Shown here: piece by piece, positions 7,983 to 16,620 of the stretch
How positions within the stretch are numbered: the first letter of the stretch is position 1
Layout of the letters: each line of letters opens with the position of its first letter
NCBI RefSeq assembly: GCF_014635245.1
Contig: NZ_BMCP01000001.1
Coordinates: 186,001 to 250,000 of the forward strand
Length of the DNA: 64,000 bases
Direction of reading: 5' to 3'
Origin: Agaricicola taiwanensis
Lineage (GTDB): Bacteria; Pseudomonadota; Alphaproteobacteria; Rhizobiales; Methylopilaceae
Position numbers and translations under genes: made by a program
The notes under the pieces: model-generated
Databases searched by the model: none
Told to the model about the DNA's origin: nothing
The model's input: only the letters and a program-made list of their open reading frames with translations

Positions 7983-9484
7983 AAGTGCTTTCTCTCCTCG
8001 GTCACGGATTTGCCGTAGCCGCAACGCCTGAAAACCTGCTCTTCTGCCTGTTCGGTGCCCTGATCGGGACGCTGATTGGCGTCCTGCCGGGTCTGGGACC
8101 CGTGGCGACCATCTCGCTCCTTCTGCCCGCCACCTTCGCGCTCGAACCCGTCACTGCGATCATCATGCTGTCGGGCATCTTCTACGGCGCCCAATATGGC
8201 GGCTCGACCACCGCGATCCTTGTCAACATTCCCGGGGAATCCACCTCCGTCGTCACCGCCATCGACGGCTATAAGCTCGCCCAGGCGGGACGTGCAGGCG
8301 ATGCCCTGGCGATCGCGGCCATCGGCTCCTTCCTCGCGGGCGTGTTCGGCTCGATCGTGGTGGCCTTCGCCGGCCCAAGCCTTGCGCGGCTAGCGCGTGA
8401 ATTCCAGTCGCCGGACTATTTCTCGCTCATGGTGCTCGGCCTGATCGCGGCGATCGTCCTGGCCAAGGGGTCGGTCTTCCGCGCCGTCGCCATGATCTTC
8501 CTCGGTCTTCTGCTCGGCATGATCGGGATGGACGTCAACACCGGGGCCTCCCGCATGACGTTCGGCCTTATCGAATTGTCTGACGGCATCAGCTTCGTCG
8601 CGATCGCGCTCGGTCTTTTCGGCATCGCCGAGGTCATCCAAAATCTCGAAGGCTCGCTGGCACGGATCGTCAATCGCTCCAAGATCGAGCGGATCTGGCC
8701 CTCCTGGGATGTTCTGAAGTCGGCCCGTGGCGCCGTCATGCGCGGCACCCTCCTTGGCACGGTGTTCGGCTTCCTGCCCGGCGGCGGCGCCACCGTGGCG
8801 AGTTTCTCCGCCTATGCGCTCGAGAAGCGTCTTGCCAAGGACCCATCCCGTTTTGGGCACGGTGCGATCGAAGGTGTCGCCGGTCCGGAGGCGGCCAACA
8901 ATTCCGCGGCGCAGACATCTTTTGTCCCACTGCTGACCATGGGGCTTCCCACCAGCGCCACCATGGCTTTGATGATCGGCGCTCTGACCATGCACGGGAT
9001 CGCTCCCGGCCCTATGGTGATCACCCGGCAGCCGGAGCTGTTCTGGGGCCTGATCGCCAGCATGTTCATCGGCAATCTGATGCTGATCGTCATCAATCTG
9101 CCGATGGTGGGGCTTTGGGTCCGGCTCTTGGCCGTGCCTTACCGCCTGCTCTTCCTGATCATTCTCGTCATCAGCAGCATCGGCATCTATTCGGTCAGCA
9201 ACTCGCCGTTCGACATCTATCTCGCTATCGCCTTCGGACTTCTCGGCTACGTTTTGCGCAAGCTCGACTGCGAGCCGGCCCCGCTCCTCATGGGATTCAT
9301 CCTCGGGCCAATGATGGAGGAGAACTTCCGGCGCAGCATGATCATCTCACGGGGCGATCCGCTCGTCTTCTTCCAGCGCCCCTTCAGCCTGACGCTCATC
9401 CTCATCAGCGTGGTGCTCCTCGTGACCGTCGCGCTGCCGGCCATCAAGCGCAAGAGGGAAGAGGTCTTCAGCGAGGAGGAATGA
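7976..9484 (+). CDS. TTT transporter large membrane subunit (TctA family)
   Basis: A 502-residue polytopic permease. Hallmarks are the first conserved block GALIGTLIGVLPGLGP (about 23-38), the segment SGIFYGAQYGGSTTAILVN (about 66-84), and the second-half repeat VFGFLPGGGATVASFSAY. The C-terminus ends in a short charged cytoplasmic tail. It completes tctCBA and is followed 92 bp later by the aldehyde dehydrogenase. Uptake is driven by ion gradients in characterised members. Confidence 0.95.
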   Translation: MVEVLSLLGHGFAVAATPENLLFCLFGALIGTLIGVLPGLGPVATISLLLPATFALEPVTAIIMLSGIFYGAQYGGSTTAILVNIPGESTSVVTAIDGYKLAQAGRAGDALAIAAIGSFLAGVFGSIVVAFAGPSLARLAREFQSPDYFSLMVLGLIAAIVLAKGSVFRAVAMIFLGLLLGMIGMDVNTGASRMTFGLIELSDGISFVAIALGLFGIAEVIQNLEGSLARIVNRSKIERIWPSWDVLKSARGAVMRGTLLGTVFGFLPGGGATVASFSAYALEKRLAKDPSRFGHGAIEGVAGPEAANNSAAQTSFVPLLTMGLPTSATMALMIGALTMHGIAPGPMVITRQPELFWGLIASMFIGNLMLIVINLPMVGLWVRLLAVPYRLLFLIILVISSIGIYSVSNSPFDIYLAIAFGLLGYVLRKLDCEPAPLLMGFILGPMMEENFRRSMIISRGDPLVFFQRPFSLTLILISVVLLVTVALPAIKRKREEVFSEEE

Positions 9485-9576
9485 CTTGACGAGCAGGCGG
9501 AACGGAAGGTGCTCCTCGATATGACAATTCGCTCCGCTGGGCGGCAGCAGCCTGCCCTTCCTCTTCTGGTGAACCG

Positions 9577-11052
9577 ATGACCTCTTCTCTTTCCACCGTC
9601 CCATGCTTCATCGATGGGCGCGATGAACAAGGCTCCACCTGGTTCGACAAGATCGACCCGGCGACCGGCCGGGTGAACGGCCGTGTCTGCGAAGCCGGTT
9701 CCGAATTGGTCGAGCGTGCGGTGTCGGCGGCGCGGCGCAGTCTGTCGGGACCCTGGGCGCGCACGACCCTCGCCGAGCGCGCGGCGATGCTCCGCCGCAT
9801 CGCCGATGCGCTTGAAGCGCACATCGACGAAATCGTGGACGCTGAAATCACCGATACGGGCAAGCCGATCACTGCCACCCGCAATGTCGAGATTCCCCGC
9901 GCCATCGCCAATTTCAGGGCATTCGCCGATATCGCGCTTGCCGAAGAGAAGGCCGATTTTTACACGCCGCTGGCGGGTGGCGGCCGGGCCCGCAACATCA
10001 CGGTGCGCGCGCCGATCGGCGTGATTGGCGTGGTGGCCCCCTGGAACCTTCCGCTTCTCCTTCTCACCTGGAAGGTGGCGCCGGCTCTCGTCTGCGGCAA
10101 CGCCGTGGTGGTGAAACCATCAGAACATTCCCCCCGCACCGCGCTTCTCCTGGCGCGGATCGCCACGCAGGCCGGCTTGCCCGAAGGCGTCCTCAACATC
10201 GTTCAGGGCCATGGCGCCAACGCGGCCGGAGCCCACCTCACCGCCCACCCCGGGGTCGATGCCATTACCTTCACCGGAGAAACGCGCACGGGCGAGGCCA
10301 TCATGAAGGCGGCCTCGCAGGGGGTGAGACCGGTATCACTGGAACTCGGCGGCAAGAACGCGGCCGTCATCTTCGCCGACAGCGACATCGATGCTGCGGC
10401 GGCCGGTACCGTCCGTTCCATGTTCGACAATTGCGGCCAGGTCTGCCTCACCACGGAACGCATCCTGGTGCAACGCCCGATCTATGAGCGCTTTCTGGAG
10501 AGCATTGTCCGGCATGCCGAAACGGCGATCCGTCCGGGCGACCCACGGGCGCAGTCCACCACGCTCGGTCCCGCCATCAGCGCCGAACAGCGCGCAAAGG
10601 TTCTCGGCTTCTATGACCGCGCCCTTGCAGCCGGAGCGAGCGCGGTGATCGGTGGCGGGGCGCTTCAGATGCCCAAACCCTTCAACGACGGCTTCTGGGT
10701 GCAGCCGAGCGTCTTCACAGGGCTTCCCGACGATGCGGAGATCTGCCGGAAGGAAGTCTTCGGCCCCTGCGCTCATGTTTCGCCCTTCGATGACGAGGAC
10801 GAGGCGGTGGCGCGGGTAAACGCCTCTGACTACGGCCTTGCCTCGGCCCTGTGGAGCGGGGATGCAGACCGGGCGGAACGTGTCGCCCGGCGCATTCAGA
10901 GCGGAACGGTGTGGATCAACTGCTGGCGGGTGCGCGACGAGCGCGCCGCCTTCGGCGGTTTCAAGAAATCTGGGCTCGGCCGCGAAGGCGGCGAGTGGTC
11001 GCTCGATTTCTATTCGGAACTGAAAACCATATGCCGGGCGGAGAACGCATGA
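9577..11052 (+). CDS. NAD(P)-dependent aldehyde dehydrogenase
   Basis: A 491-residue ALDH-superfamily enzyme that oxidises an aldehyde to its acid. Visible features are the cofactor-binding segment VVAPWNLPLLLLTWKVAPAL, the general-base Glu256 in LELGGKN, the catalytic Cys290 in NCGQVCLTTER, and the C-terminal GLASALWSGD and GGFKKSGLGREGG blocks. Its TGA stop overlaps the ATG of the TPP enzyme, so the two are coupled. Decarboxylation of a 2-oxo acid by the TPP enzyme followed by oxidation here is a natural two-step route. The substrate cannot be read from sequence. Confidence 0.92.
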   Translation: MTSSLSTVPCFIDGRDEQGSTWFDKIDPATGRVNGRVCEAGSELVERAVSAARRSLSGPWARTTLAERAAMLRRIADALEAHIDEIVDAEITDTGKPITATRNVEIPRAIANFRAFADIALAEEKADFYTPLAGGGRARNITVRAPIGVIGVVAPWNLPLLLLTWKVAPALVCGNAVVVKPSEHSPRTALLLARIATQAGLPEGVLNIVQGHGANAAGAHLTAHPGVDAITFTGETRTGEAIMKAASQGVRPVSLELGGKNAAVIFADSDIDAAAAGTVRSMFDNCGQVCLTTERILVQRPIYERFLESIVRHAETAIRPGDPRAQSTTLGPAISAEQRAKVLGFYDRALAAGASAVIGGGALQMPKPFNDGFWVQPSVFTGLPDDAEICRKEVFGPCAHVSPFDDEDEAVARVNASDYGLASALWSGDADRAERVARRIQSGTVWINCWRVRDERAAFGGFKKSGLGREGGEWSLDFYSELKTICRAENA

Positions 11053-12749
11053 TGAGCGAAGCGAGCACGACGGGCAGCACCCGCAGCGGCGGCGCCATCC
11101 TCGTCGGAGCGCTGAAGGCGCAAGGCGCGGACACGATCTTCGGCGTGCCCGGCGAAAGCGCCCTGCCGATATTCGATGCGCTGGTGGGCGAGGATGTCAT
11201 CCGCTTCGTGACATGTCGTCACGAAGCGAGCGCCTGCCACATGGCGGAAGCCGACGGAAAACTGACGGGCCGTCCCGGCGTCTGCCTGGTGAGCCGTGGC
11301 CCCGGAGCCATGCATGCCGCCATCGGCGTGCACACCGCCATGCAGGATTCCACTCCACTGGTGCTCCTGATCGGTCAGGTGCCACGCGACCAGAGCGGTC
11401 GCGAAGGTTTCCAGGAAATGGACTATGTCCGCCACTTCGCGGACACGGCGAAATGGGCCGCCGAGATCGATCGCACCGAAGCCATCCCCGAATACATCTC
11501 GCGCGCGTTCCATGTCGCGACGCAGGGACGGCCCGGCCCCGTTGTCCTGTCGATCCCCGAAGATATCCTGGCGACAGCCAGCGAGGTCGCCGATCCTCCA
11601 CGCTTCCAACACGCGACACCCTATCCCGCACCGGACAACATCGTGAAGCTGCGCGCGCTTCTGCAAGGCGCCGAACGTCCGCTGGTGATCGTAGGCAGCG
11701 GTGGCTGGACAGCGGAAGCACGCGGAATACTGCGGGATTTTGTGTCGGCAAACGATCTGCCGCTCGTTGCCGGATTCAGGTCTCAGGACATTCTCGACAA
11801 CCGCAGCCCCAACTACGCAGGTGACCTCAGCCTCGGCAGTAATCCTGAAGTCGCAAAGCTCGTGCAGAGGGCGGACCTGCTCCTGGTGATCGGTGACCGG
11901 CTGAGCGAGGTGACCACGAAACGTTATACGCTGCTGGACAGCCCGCGGCCGCGGCAGGTGCTCATCCACGTCCATCCCGGATCGGAAGAGCTCGGCAAGA
12001 CCTTCCGGGCCGACCTGCCGATACAGGCGAACAGCTCTGCCTTCATGAAGGCCCTGAGCGGCATGGCACCCATGGCTGCTCCAGCCTGGGCCGGCTGGCG
12101 CCAGGAAGCCCGCCGGATCTACGAGACCTACGTCGCTCCTCCCGCATCGGGCCTGCCTCTCGATCTTGCGAGGGTTGTCGCCCATGTGCGCGACGTTCTG
12201 CCGGATGATGCAATCGTTACGAATGGGGCGGGCAACTACACCATCTGGCTTCACCGCTTCTTTCAGTACCGCGATCTCGGCACTCAGCTCGCTCCAAAGT
12301 CCGGCGCCATGGGCTACGGCCTGCCGGCGGCGATCGCCGCGAAGTTGCGTTTTCCGTCCCGGCAGGTCGTCGCCTTCGCCGGCGACGGCTGTTTCCTCAT
12401 GGCCTCTCCAGACTTTGCGACCGCCGTCAGGAATGAGCTCGCCATCGTCGTGATCATCGTCAACAACGGCCTCTACGGCTCGATCCGGATGCATCAGGAA
12501 CGTCACTTTCCCGGACGTCCGAGCGGCACCGACCTGACCAACCCCGATTTTGCGGCGCTGGCGCGCTCCTATGGTGCTTTCGGCGAGATCGTCGAAGATG
12601 GCGCGGCGTTTCCCGCCGCCCTGCAGCGCGCCATGGAATCTGGCGGTCCTGCGATCCTGGAGCTGCGGGTGGACCACGATCAGCTCACGCCGGGCATGCG
12701 GCTCCGTAAGGCTGGCGTCCGCCCGCATTCCGAGGCGCATTCACGTTGA
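11049..12749 (+). CDS. Thiamine-diphosphate-dependent enzyme (acetolactate synthase / 2-oxoacid decarboxylase-like)
   Basis: A 566-residue ThDP enzyme with the three-domain layout of the AHAS/benzoylformate decarboxylase superfamily. The N-terminal pyrimidine-binding domain has the activating Glu59 in CRHEASACHMAEA. A central domain spans about 200-330. The C-terminal domain carries the GDG...NN diphosphate motif (GDGCFLMASPDF, about 445, ending IIVNNG). The start is the ATG at 11049, overlapping the upstream stop; a longer frame from 10851 runs through the aldehyde dehydrogenase. No regulatory subunit is nearby, so branched-chain synthesis is unlikely. I favour a catabolic 2-oxoacid decarboxylase or lyase paired with the aldehyde dehydrogenase. 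Confidence 0.85.
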   Translation: MMSEASTTGSTRSGGAILVGALKAQGADTIFGVPGESALPIFDALVGEDVIRFVTCRHEASACHMAEADGKLTGRPGVCLVSRGPGAMHAAIGVHTAMQDSTPLVLLIGQVPRDQSGREGFQEMDYVRHFADTAKWAAEIDRTEAIPEYISRAFHVATQGRPGPVVLSIPEDILATASEVADPPRFQHATPYPAPDNIVKLRALLQGAERPLVIVGSGGWTAEARGILRDFVSANDLPLVAGFRSQDILDNRSPNYAGDLSLGSNPEVAKLVQRADLLLVIGDRLSEVTTKRYTLLDSPRPRQVLIHVHPGSEELGKTFRADLPIQANSSAFMKALSGMAPMAAPAWAGWRQEARRIYETYVAPPASGLPLDLARVVAHVRDVLPDDAIVTNGAGNYTIWLHRFFQYRDLGTQLAPKSGAMGYGLPAAIAAKLRFPSRQVVAFAGDGCFLMASPDFATAVRNELAIVVIIVNNGLYGSIRMHQERHFPGRPSGTDLTNPDFAALARSYGAFGEIVEDGAAFPAALQRAMESGGPAILELRVDHDQLTPGMRLRKAGVRPHSEAHSR

Positions 12750-12773
12750 CGTTCTCAATAAATAGCTTTATAA
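12745..12773 (+). promoter_or_regulatory. Promoter of the monooxygenase operon
   Basis: TTGACG (12745-12750), 17-bp spacer, TATAAC (12768-12773): close to consensus. The -35 box overlaps the TGA of the TPP enzyme (12747-12749). Transcription would begin near 12780, so the first ATG at 12783 would be almost leaderless. Confidence 0.62.
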
Positions 12774-12781
12774 CAAAGCTA
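12761..12781. promoter_or_regulatory. MarR-type operator at the monooxygenase promoter (site 3)
   Basis: ATAGCTTT-N5-AAAGCTAA, matching the ubiX operator at 15 of 16 arm positions with the same spacer. It covers the -10 box and the expected start of transcription, a classic repressor position. Confidence 0.7.
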
Positions 12782-12782
12782 A

Positions 12783-13334
12783 ATGCCATATCGTTTCTCG
12801 GGTGAGGATGTGACGGATCCGATCAAGCAGTTTCGGCAAGCCCTGGGAGAGTTCGCCACCGGTGTCGCGGTGATCACCGCCAGCGGGCCCGAGGGCGATC
12901 TCGTCGGCATGACCATGAGCTCCTTCAATTCGGTCTCGCTCGATCCGCCGCTGGTGCTTTTCTCGATCGACCGCAAGGCCTACAGCCTGAAGATCATGGA
13001 AGAGGCCAAGGGTTACGCGGTAAATGTGCTCAGCCGCGAGCAGGAGGCGCTGTCCAACCGTTTTGCCCGCGCGCTGTCCGACAAGTGGGAAAACACCTTG
13101 CGGACCGTCGGTCATGCCGGGGCTCCGCTCCTTGAAAGCGCCCTCGCGCATTTCGAGTGCGAGCCCTATGCCACCTACGACGGCGGCGATCACGTGATCT
13201 TCGTCGGCAGGGTGATCCGTTACTCTACCAATCCGAACAAGCCCGAGCCTCTCGTCTTCTTCCGCGGACGATATCAGGACCTGGCCTCGGGCCATGAGCG
13301 CGAGCCGGAATGGCCGCTCCCCATACACTACTGA
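12783..13334 (+). CDS. Flavin reductase, HpaC-like component of a two-component monooxygenase
   Basis: Up to 183 residues, with the flavin-reductase-domain start FRQALGEFATGVAVITASG, the FMN-binding MTMSSFNSVSLDPPLVLFSID, and a C-terminal HVIFVGRV segment. It supplies reduced flavin to the HpaB-type oxygenase encoded 33 bp downstream. The start is uncertain. ATG 12783 lies about 3 nt after the predicted transcription start and has no ribosome binding site; GTG 12810 gives the family-typical MTDPIKQF start with a 30-nt leader. The operon continues with the oxygenase, cupin and amidase, and is probably MarR-repressed. Confidence 0.9.
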   Translation: MPYRFSGEDVTDPIKQFRQALGEFATGVAVITASGPEGDLVGMTMSSFNSVSLDPPLVLFSIDRKAYSLKIMEEAKGYAVNVLSREQEALSNRFARALSDKWENTLRTVGHAGAPLLESALAHFECEPYATYDGGDHVIFVGRVIRYSTNPNKPEPLVFFRGRYQDLASGHEREPEWPLPIHY

Positions 13335-13367
13335 CACCCTTACGCTTCTTCAAACCTGGAACCTGCC

Positions 13368-14837
13368 ATGCTCAAGACCGGACAGACCCATATCGCCAAC
13401 CTCCGCGACGGGCGCGAGATCTACATCGACGGAAAACGGGTGGAAGACGTCACCACTCATCCGGCTTTCGCCAACATCGCCGCGTCCACGGGGCGCCTCT
13501 TCGATTATGCGAGCGCGCCCGAAAACCGCGATCTGATGACCTATGAGACGCTGGAGGGCGGCCGCGCCAACAAGATCTGGCAGTTCCCGACCTCCTATCA
13601 GGAACTGGTGGAACGCCGGCGCGGGCTTGAGAGCTGGGGTGCGCTTCACGCCGGCTTCATGGGCCGCGCGCCTGATCATGTCGCCTCCTGCATTGCCGGT
13701 ATGGCCATGGGCCTCGACGTGTTTCGCGCCTATGACGAGAAGCGCGCGGCAGCGCTGGAAGGCTATTATCGCTACGCCCGCGACAACGATCTCTACCTGA
13801 CCTACGTCATCATCAATCCGCAGGCCGATCGCTCCAAGGCCGCCAATGAGCAAGCCGACCCCTTCCTGACCACAGGCGTCGTGGATCGCGACGCGGAAGG
13901 CATCACCGTGCGCGGCGCCAAGATGCTGGCGACGGGCGGCGTGGTCGCGGACGAGGTCTTCGTCACCTGCATTCAGCCGCTGCGTCCCGGTGACGAGCGT
14001 TACGCCCTTTCTTTCGCCATTCCGATGAATACCAAGGGGCTCAAGATCCTGTCGCGCAAGTCCTATGAGGCGCAGGCAAGATCGGTGTTCGACAATCCGC
14101 TGGCGAGCCGCTTCGATGAGAACGATGCGGTCCTCTACTTCGACGATGTGAAGGTGCCGTGGGACCGTGTCTTCATCGATGGCGACGTGGAGATGTGCCA
14201 GAAGCAGTTCCATGCGACGCCCGCGCATGTCTACCAGAACTATCAGGCGATGATCCGTCTGTCGGTGAAGATGCGCTTTCTCGTCGGTCTCGGCCGTCGC
14301 ATCGCGGAAACAAACGGCGTCACCGGCTTCCCCCAGGTGAAGGAAATGCTCGGCCAGCTCTCGGCGGAAGCCGGTATGGTCGATGCGCTGGTCGCGGCCA
14401 TGGAGGCGAAGGGCCAACAGTCCGGACCCTATTTCGTCCCCGACCGCCACACGCTCTACACCGCACAGACCCTGACGCAGCAGCTCTATCCTAAGGTTCT
14501 CAACACGCTGCGTGAGCTGGCCGGCGGCGGCATGATCATGCTGCCATCCTCCATCGAGGACTTCGCCAATCCGGAAATCGCCGCCCTGATCGACAAGACG
14601 CAGCAATCGCCTGCCGCCGGTTCCCGCGAGAAGGTGAAGTTCTACAAGCTCGCCTGGGATGCGGTGGGCTCGGAATTCGGCTCACGCCATCACCAGTACG
14701 AGATGTTCTACGCTGGCGCGACCTTCGTCACGAAAGCGCATGCCTTCCGCACCTACGACTGGGAGGCAGCAGACAGCCTCGTCCAGGACATGCTGGATTC
14801 CTACGGCCTCGAGGCCGAGCTTGCCGCGCGCGGCTGA
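13368..14837 (+). CDS. 4-hydroxyphenylacetate 3-hydroxylase (HpaB) family monooxygenase
   Basis: A 489-residue FADH2-using oxygenase of the HpaB family, full length and with the acyl-CoA-dehydrogenase-like fold. Recognisable parts are the N-terminal LRDGREIYIDGKRVEDVTTH, DLYLTYVIINPQADRSKAA in the middle domain, YFDDVKVPWDRVFIDGD, and the C-terminal FGSRHHQYEMFYAGA. The family includes 4-hydroxyphenylacetate, phenol and pyrrole-2-carboxylate hydroxylases. With a UbiD decarboxylase and an amidase sharing the locus, an N-heteroaromatic acid is an attractive substrate, but this is inference. Confidence 0.92.
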   Translation: MLKTGQTHIANLRDGREIYIDGKRVEDVTTHPAFANIAASTGRLFDYASAPENRDLMTYETLEGGRANKIWQFPTSYQELVERRRGLESWGALHAGFMGRAPDHVASCIAGMAMGLDVFRAYDEKRAAALEGYYRYARDNDLYLTYVIINPQADRSKAANEQADPFLTTGVVDRDAEGITVRGAKMLATGGVVADEVFVTCIQPLRPGDERYALSFAIPMNTKGLKILSRKSYEAQARSVFDNPLASRFDENDAVLYFDDVKVPWDRVFIDGDVEMCQKQFHATPAHVYQNYQAMIRLSVKMRFLVGLGRRIAETNGVTGFPQVKEMLGQLSAEAGMVDALVAAMEAKGQQSGPYFVPDRHTLYTAQTLTQQLYPKVLNTLRELAGGGMIMLPSSIEDFANPEIAALIDKTQQSPAAGSREKVKFYKLAWDAVGSEFGSRHHQYEMFYAGATFVTKAHAFRTYDWEAADSLVQDMLDSYGLEAELAARG

Positions 14838-14861
14838 ACAACGAAAACGGAGAGACGGACG

Positions 14862-15242
14862 ATGCCGGTCAACAAGGCCCACGACGAATTCTACACACTC
14901 GACATGGACTCGGGCTGGGAGGTGCCGCCGGGCTATCCCTCGGGAATCCAGCAGAAAATCCTGTCCGGGGCGCTTGATGAGGTCAACAAGCGCGGGACGC
15001 GCACGCGGCTCCTGCGCTTCGAACCGGGCGTGTTCACCACCGCGCCCTTCGTTCATGACTATTGGGAAGAGGTCTACCTCGTCTCCGGCGACCTGACGGT
15101 CGGCAACGACGAGAAGGGTGAAGGCGGCACTCCCTTTCCTCCCAACACCTATGCCTGCCGGCCGCCGCAGGCCTTCCATGGCCCCTTCAAGTCGGAGAAG
15201 GGCTGCATCCTGCTCGAAATCCATTATTTCGACCCCGTCTGA
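14862..15242 (+). CDS. Cupin-domain protein
   Basis: A 126-residue single-cupin protein. The conserved barrel region is visible as RLLRFEPGVFTTAPFVHDYWEEVYLVSGDLTVG and the second motif as PPNTYACRPPQAFHGPF, with candidate metal ligands His64, Glu68, Glu69 and His107. Cupins in catabolic operons act as dioxygenases, isomerases or hydrolases. The gene lies between the oxygenase and the amidase with short gaps, so it probably acts on the hydroxylated product. No specific function can be assigned. Confidence 0.8.
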   Translation: MPVNKAHDEFYTLDMDSGWEVPPGYPSGIQQKILSGALDEVNKRGTRTRLLRFEPGVFTTAPFVHDYWEEVYLVSGDLTVGNDEKGEGGTPFPPNTYACRPPQAFHGPFKSEKGCILLEIHYFDPV

Positions 15243-15260
15243 AGACCTGCGAAGGGCGCC

Positions 15261-16619
15261 ATGGAAAAGCAGACGCTGACCCGACTGTCCGATGATCTCC
15301 GCGCCGGACGCACAAGCGCCGCGGCCCTCGTGGAGGCCTGTCTCGACCGGATTGCCGATCCGGCGGGACAGGGAGGCGTCACGTTCCTGAGCGTTGATGG
15401 CGAAGGGGCCCGCAAGGCTGCCGCGGCCATGGACGCGCTGCGGGCAGCAGGCGCTGCACCGTCGCCCTTCGCCGGCATCCCGATCTCGGTCAAGGACCTG
15501 TTCGATCTGGCGGGCCAGACGACAAAGGCCGGCTCGCGCGCCCTCGCCGACGCACCGCCCGCCCGAGCCGATGCACCTGTGATCGCGCGCCTTCGCGCCG
15601 CCGGCTTCGTTGTGGTCGGGCGCACCAACATGACCGAGTTCGCCTTCTCCGGCCTCGGCCTCAACCCGCATTACGGCACGCCTCTCAGCCCGGCGTCCCG
15701 GCACGAGGGGCGGATTGCCGGCGGCTCGTCCTCAGGCGCCGCCGTCTCGCTTGCCGAAGCCATGGCACATGGCGCGATCGGCACCGACACCGGAGGCTCC
15801 TGCCGGATTCCCGCCGCCTTCTGCGGCCTGGTGGGCTACAAGCCGACCGTGGGCACGGTATCAGGCGACGGCATCATCCCCCTGTCACGAACGCTCGACA
15901 GCGCCGGCCCGATCGGGCGCAGTGTGGAGTGCACCCGCATCCTGTTCGACATCATGGCTGGAGACGTGCCGGCAAAGGGTGCTGCCGGCATCCGACAACG
16001 CGATGTTGCCAATCTGACGATCGCGGTACCGCAGACGCTCGTCCTTGATGACATGGACGAGCATGTCGGGCGGCTGTTCGAGCGCTCGTTGTCACGCCTC
16101 TCCAAGGCGGGAGCGCGCGTCGTCGAAATCAAGCTCGCCGAGTTCGGCGAGATCCCGGAGCTGAATGCAAAGGGCGGCTATCCGGCCTCCGAGGGCTACG
16201 CCTGGCACCGTGCCCTCCTGCAGTCCAAGAAAGATCTCTACGACCCGCGCGTGGCGCTCCGGCTGATGCGGGGCGAAAAGCAAAGCGCCGCCGACTATAT
16301 TGATCTTGAGCAAGCGCGCGCCGACTTCGTTCGCCGGGTTACGGAGCGGATGAGCGCCTACCATGCCCTGGCCTTTCCGACCGTGCCGGTGGTCGCGCCC
16401 AGACTGGAGGTGCTGGAGACCGACGATGACGCCTTCACGCGCGTCAATCTCCTCGTCCTGCGCAACTCCACGGCGATCAATATGGCCGATGGCTGCGCCA
16501 TCTCCATTCCCATGGAAGAAGGCGACGAGACGCCCGCGGGTCTGACCCTGGCGGCCGCCGGAGGCGACGACCGGCGCCTTCTTGCCACGGCGATGGCCGT
16601 TGAGGCCGCTCTGGCGTGA
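15261..16619 (+). CDS. Amidase-signature hydrolase
   Basis: A 452-residue amidase-signature enzyme with a complete Ser-cisSer-Lys triad: Lys78 in ISVKDLFD, the cis-Ser in AGGSSSGAAVS (about 157), and the nucleophile Ser179 in GTDTGGSCRIPAAF. Such enzymes hydrolyse amides, including amides or lactams formed during heterocycle breakdown. It is the last gene of the flavin reductase-oxygenase-cupin operon and ends one base before the convergent GntR gene. No transamidosome partner genes are nearby, so it is not gatA. Confidence 0.9.
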   Translation: MEKQTLTRLSDDLRAGRTSAAALVEACLDRIADPAGQGGVTFLSVDGEGARKAAAAMDALRAAGAAPSPFAGIPISVKDLFDLAGQTTKAGSRALADAPPARADAPVIARLRAAGFVVVGRTNMTEFAFSGLGLNPHYGTPLSPASRHEGRIAGGSSSGAAVSLAEAMAHGAIGTDTGGSCRIPAAFCGLVGYKPTVGTVSGDGIIPLSRTLDSAGPIGRSVECTRILFDIMAGDVPAKGAAGIRQRDVANLTIAVPQTLVLDDMDEHVGRLFERSLSRLSKAGARVVEIKLAEFGEIPELNAKGGYPASEGYAWHRALLQSKKDLYDPRVALRLMRGEKQSAADYIDLEQARADFVRRVTERMSAYHALAFPTVPVVAPRLEVLETDDDAFTRVNLLVLRNSTAINMADGCAISIPMEEGDETPAGLTLAAAGGDDRRLLATAMAVEAALA

Positions 16620-16620
16620 T

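Noticed and set aside
6490-9484. TctCBA as a citrate transporter
   Set aside because: The family binds many carboxylates and there are no citrate genes nearby; the ligand is left open.
11010-12740. 576-codon minus-strand open frame
   Set aside because: Exact shadow of the TPP enzyme; composition of a reverse-strand artefact.
15261-16619. Amidase as GatA
   Set aside because: No gatB or gatC nearby and the operon is catabolic.
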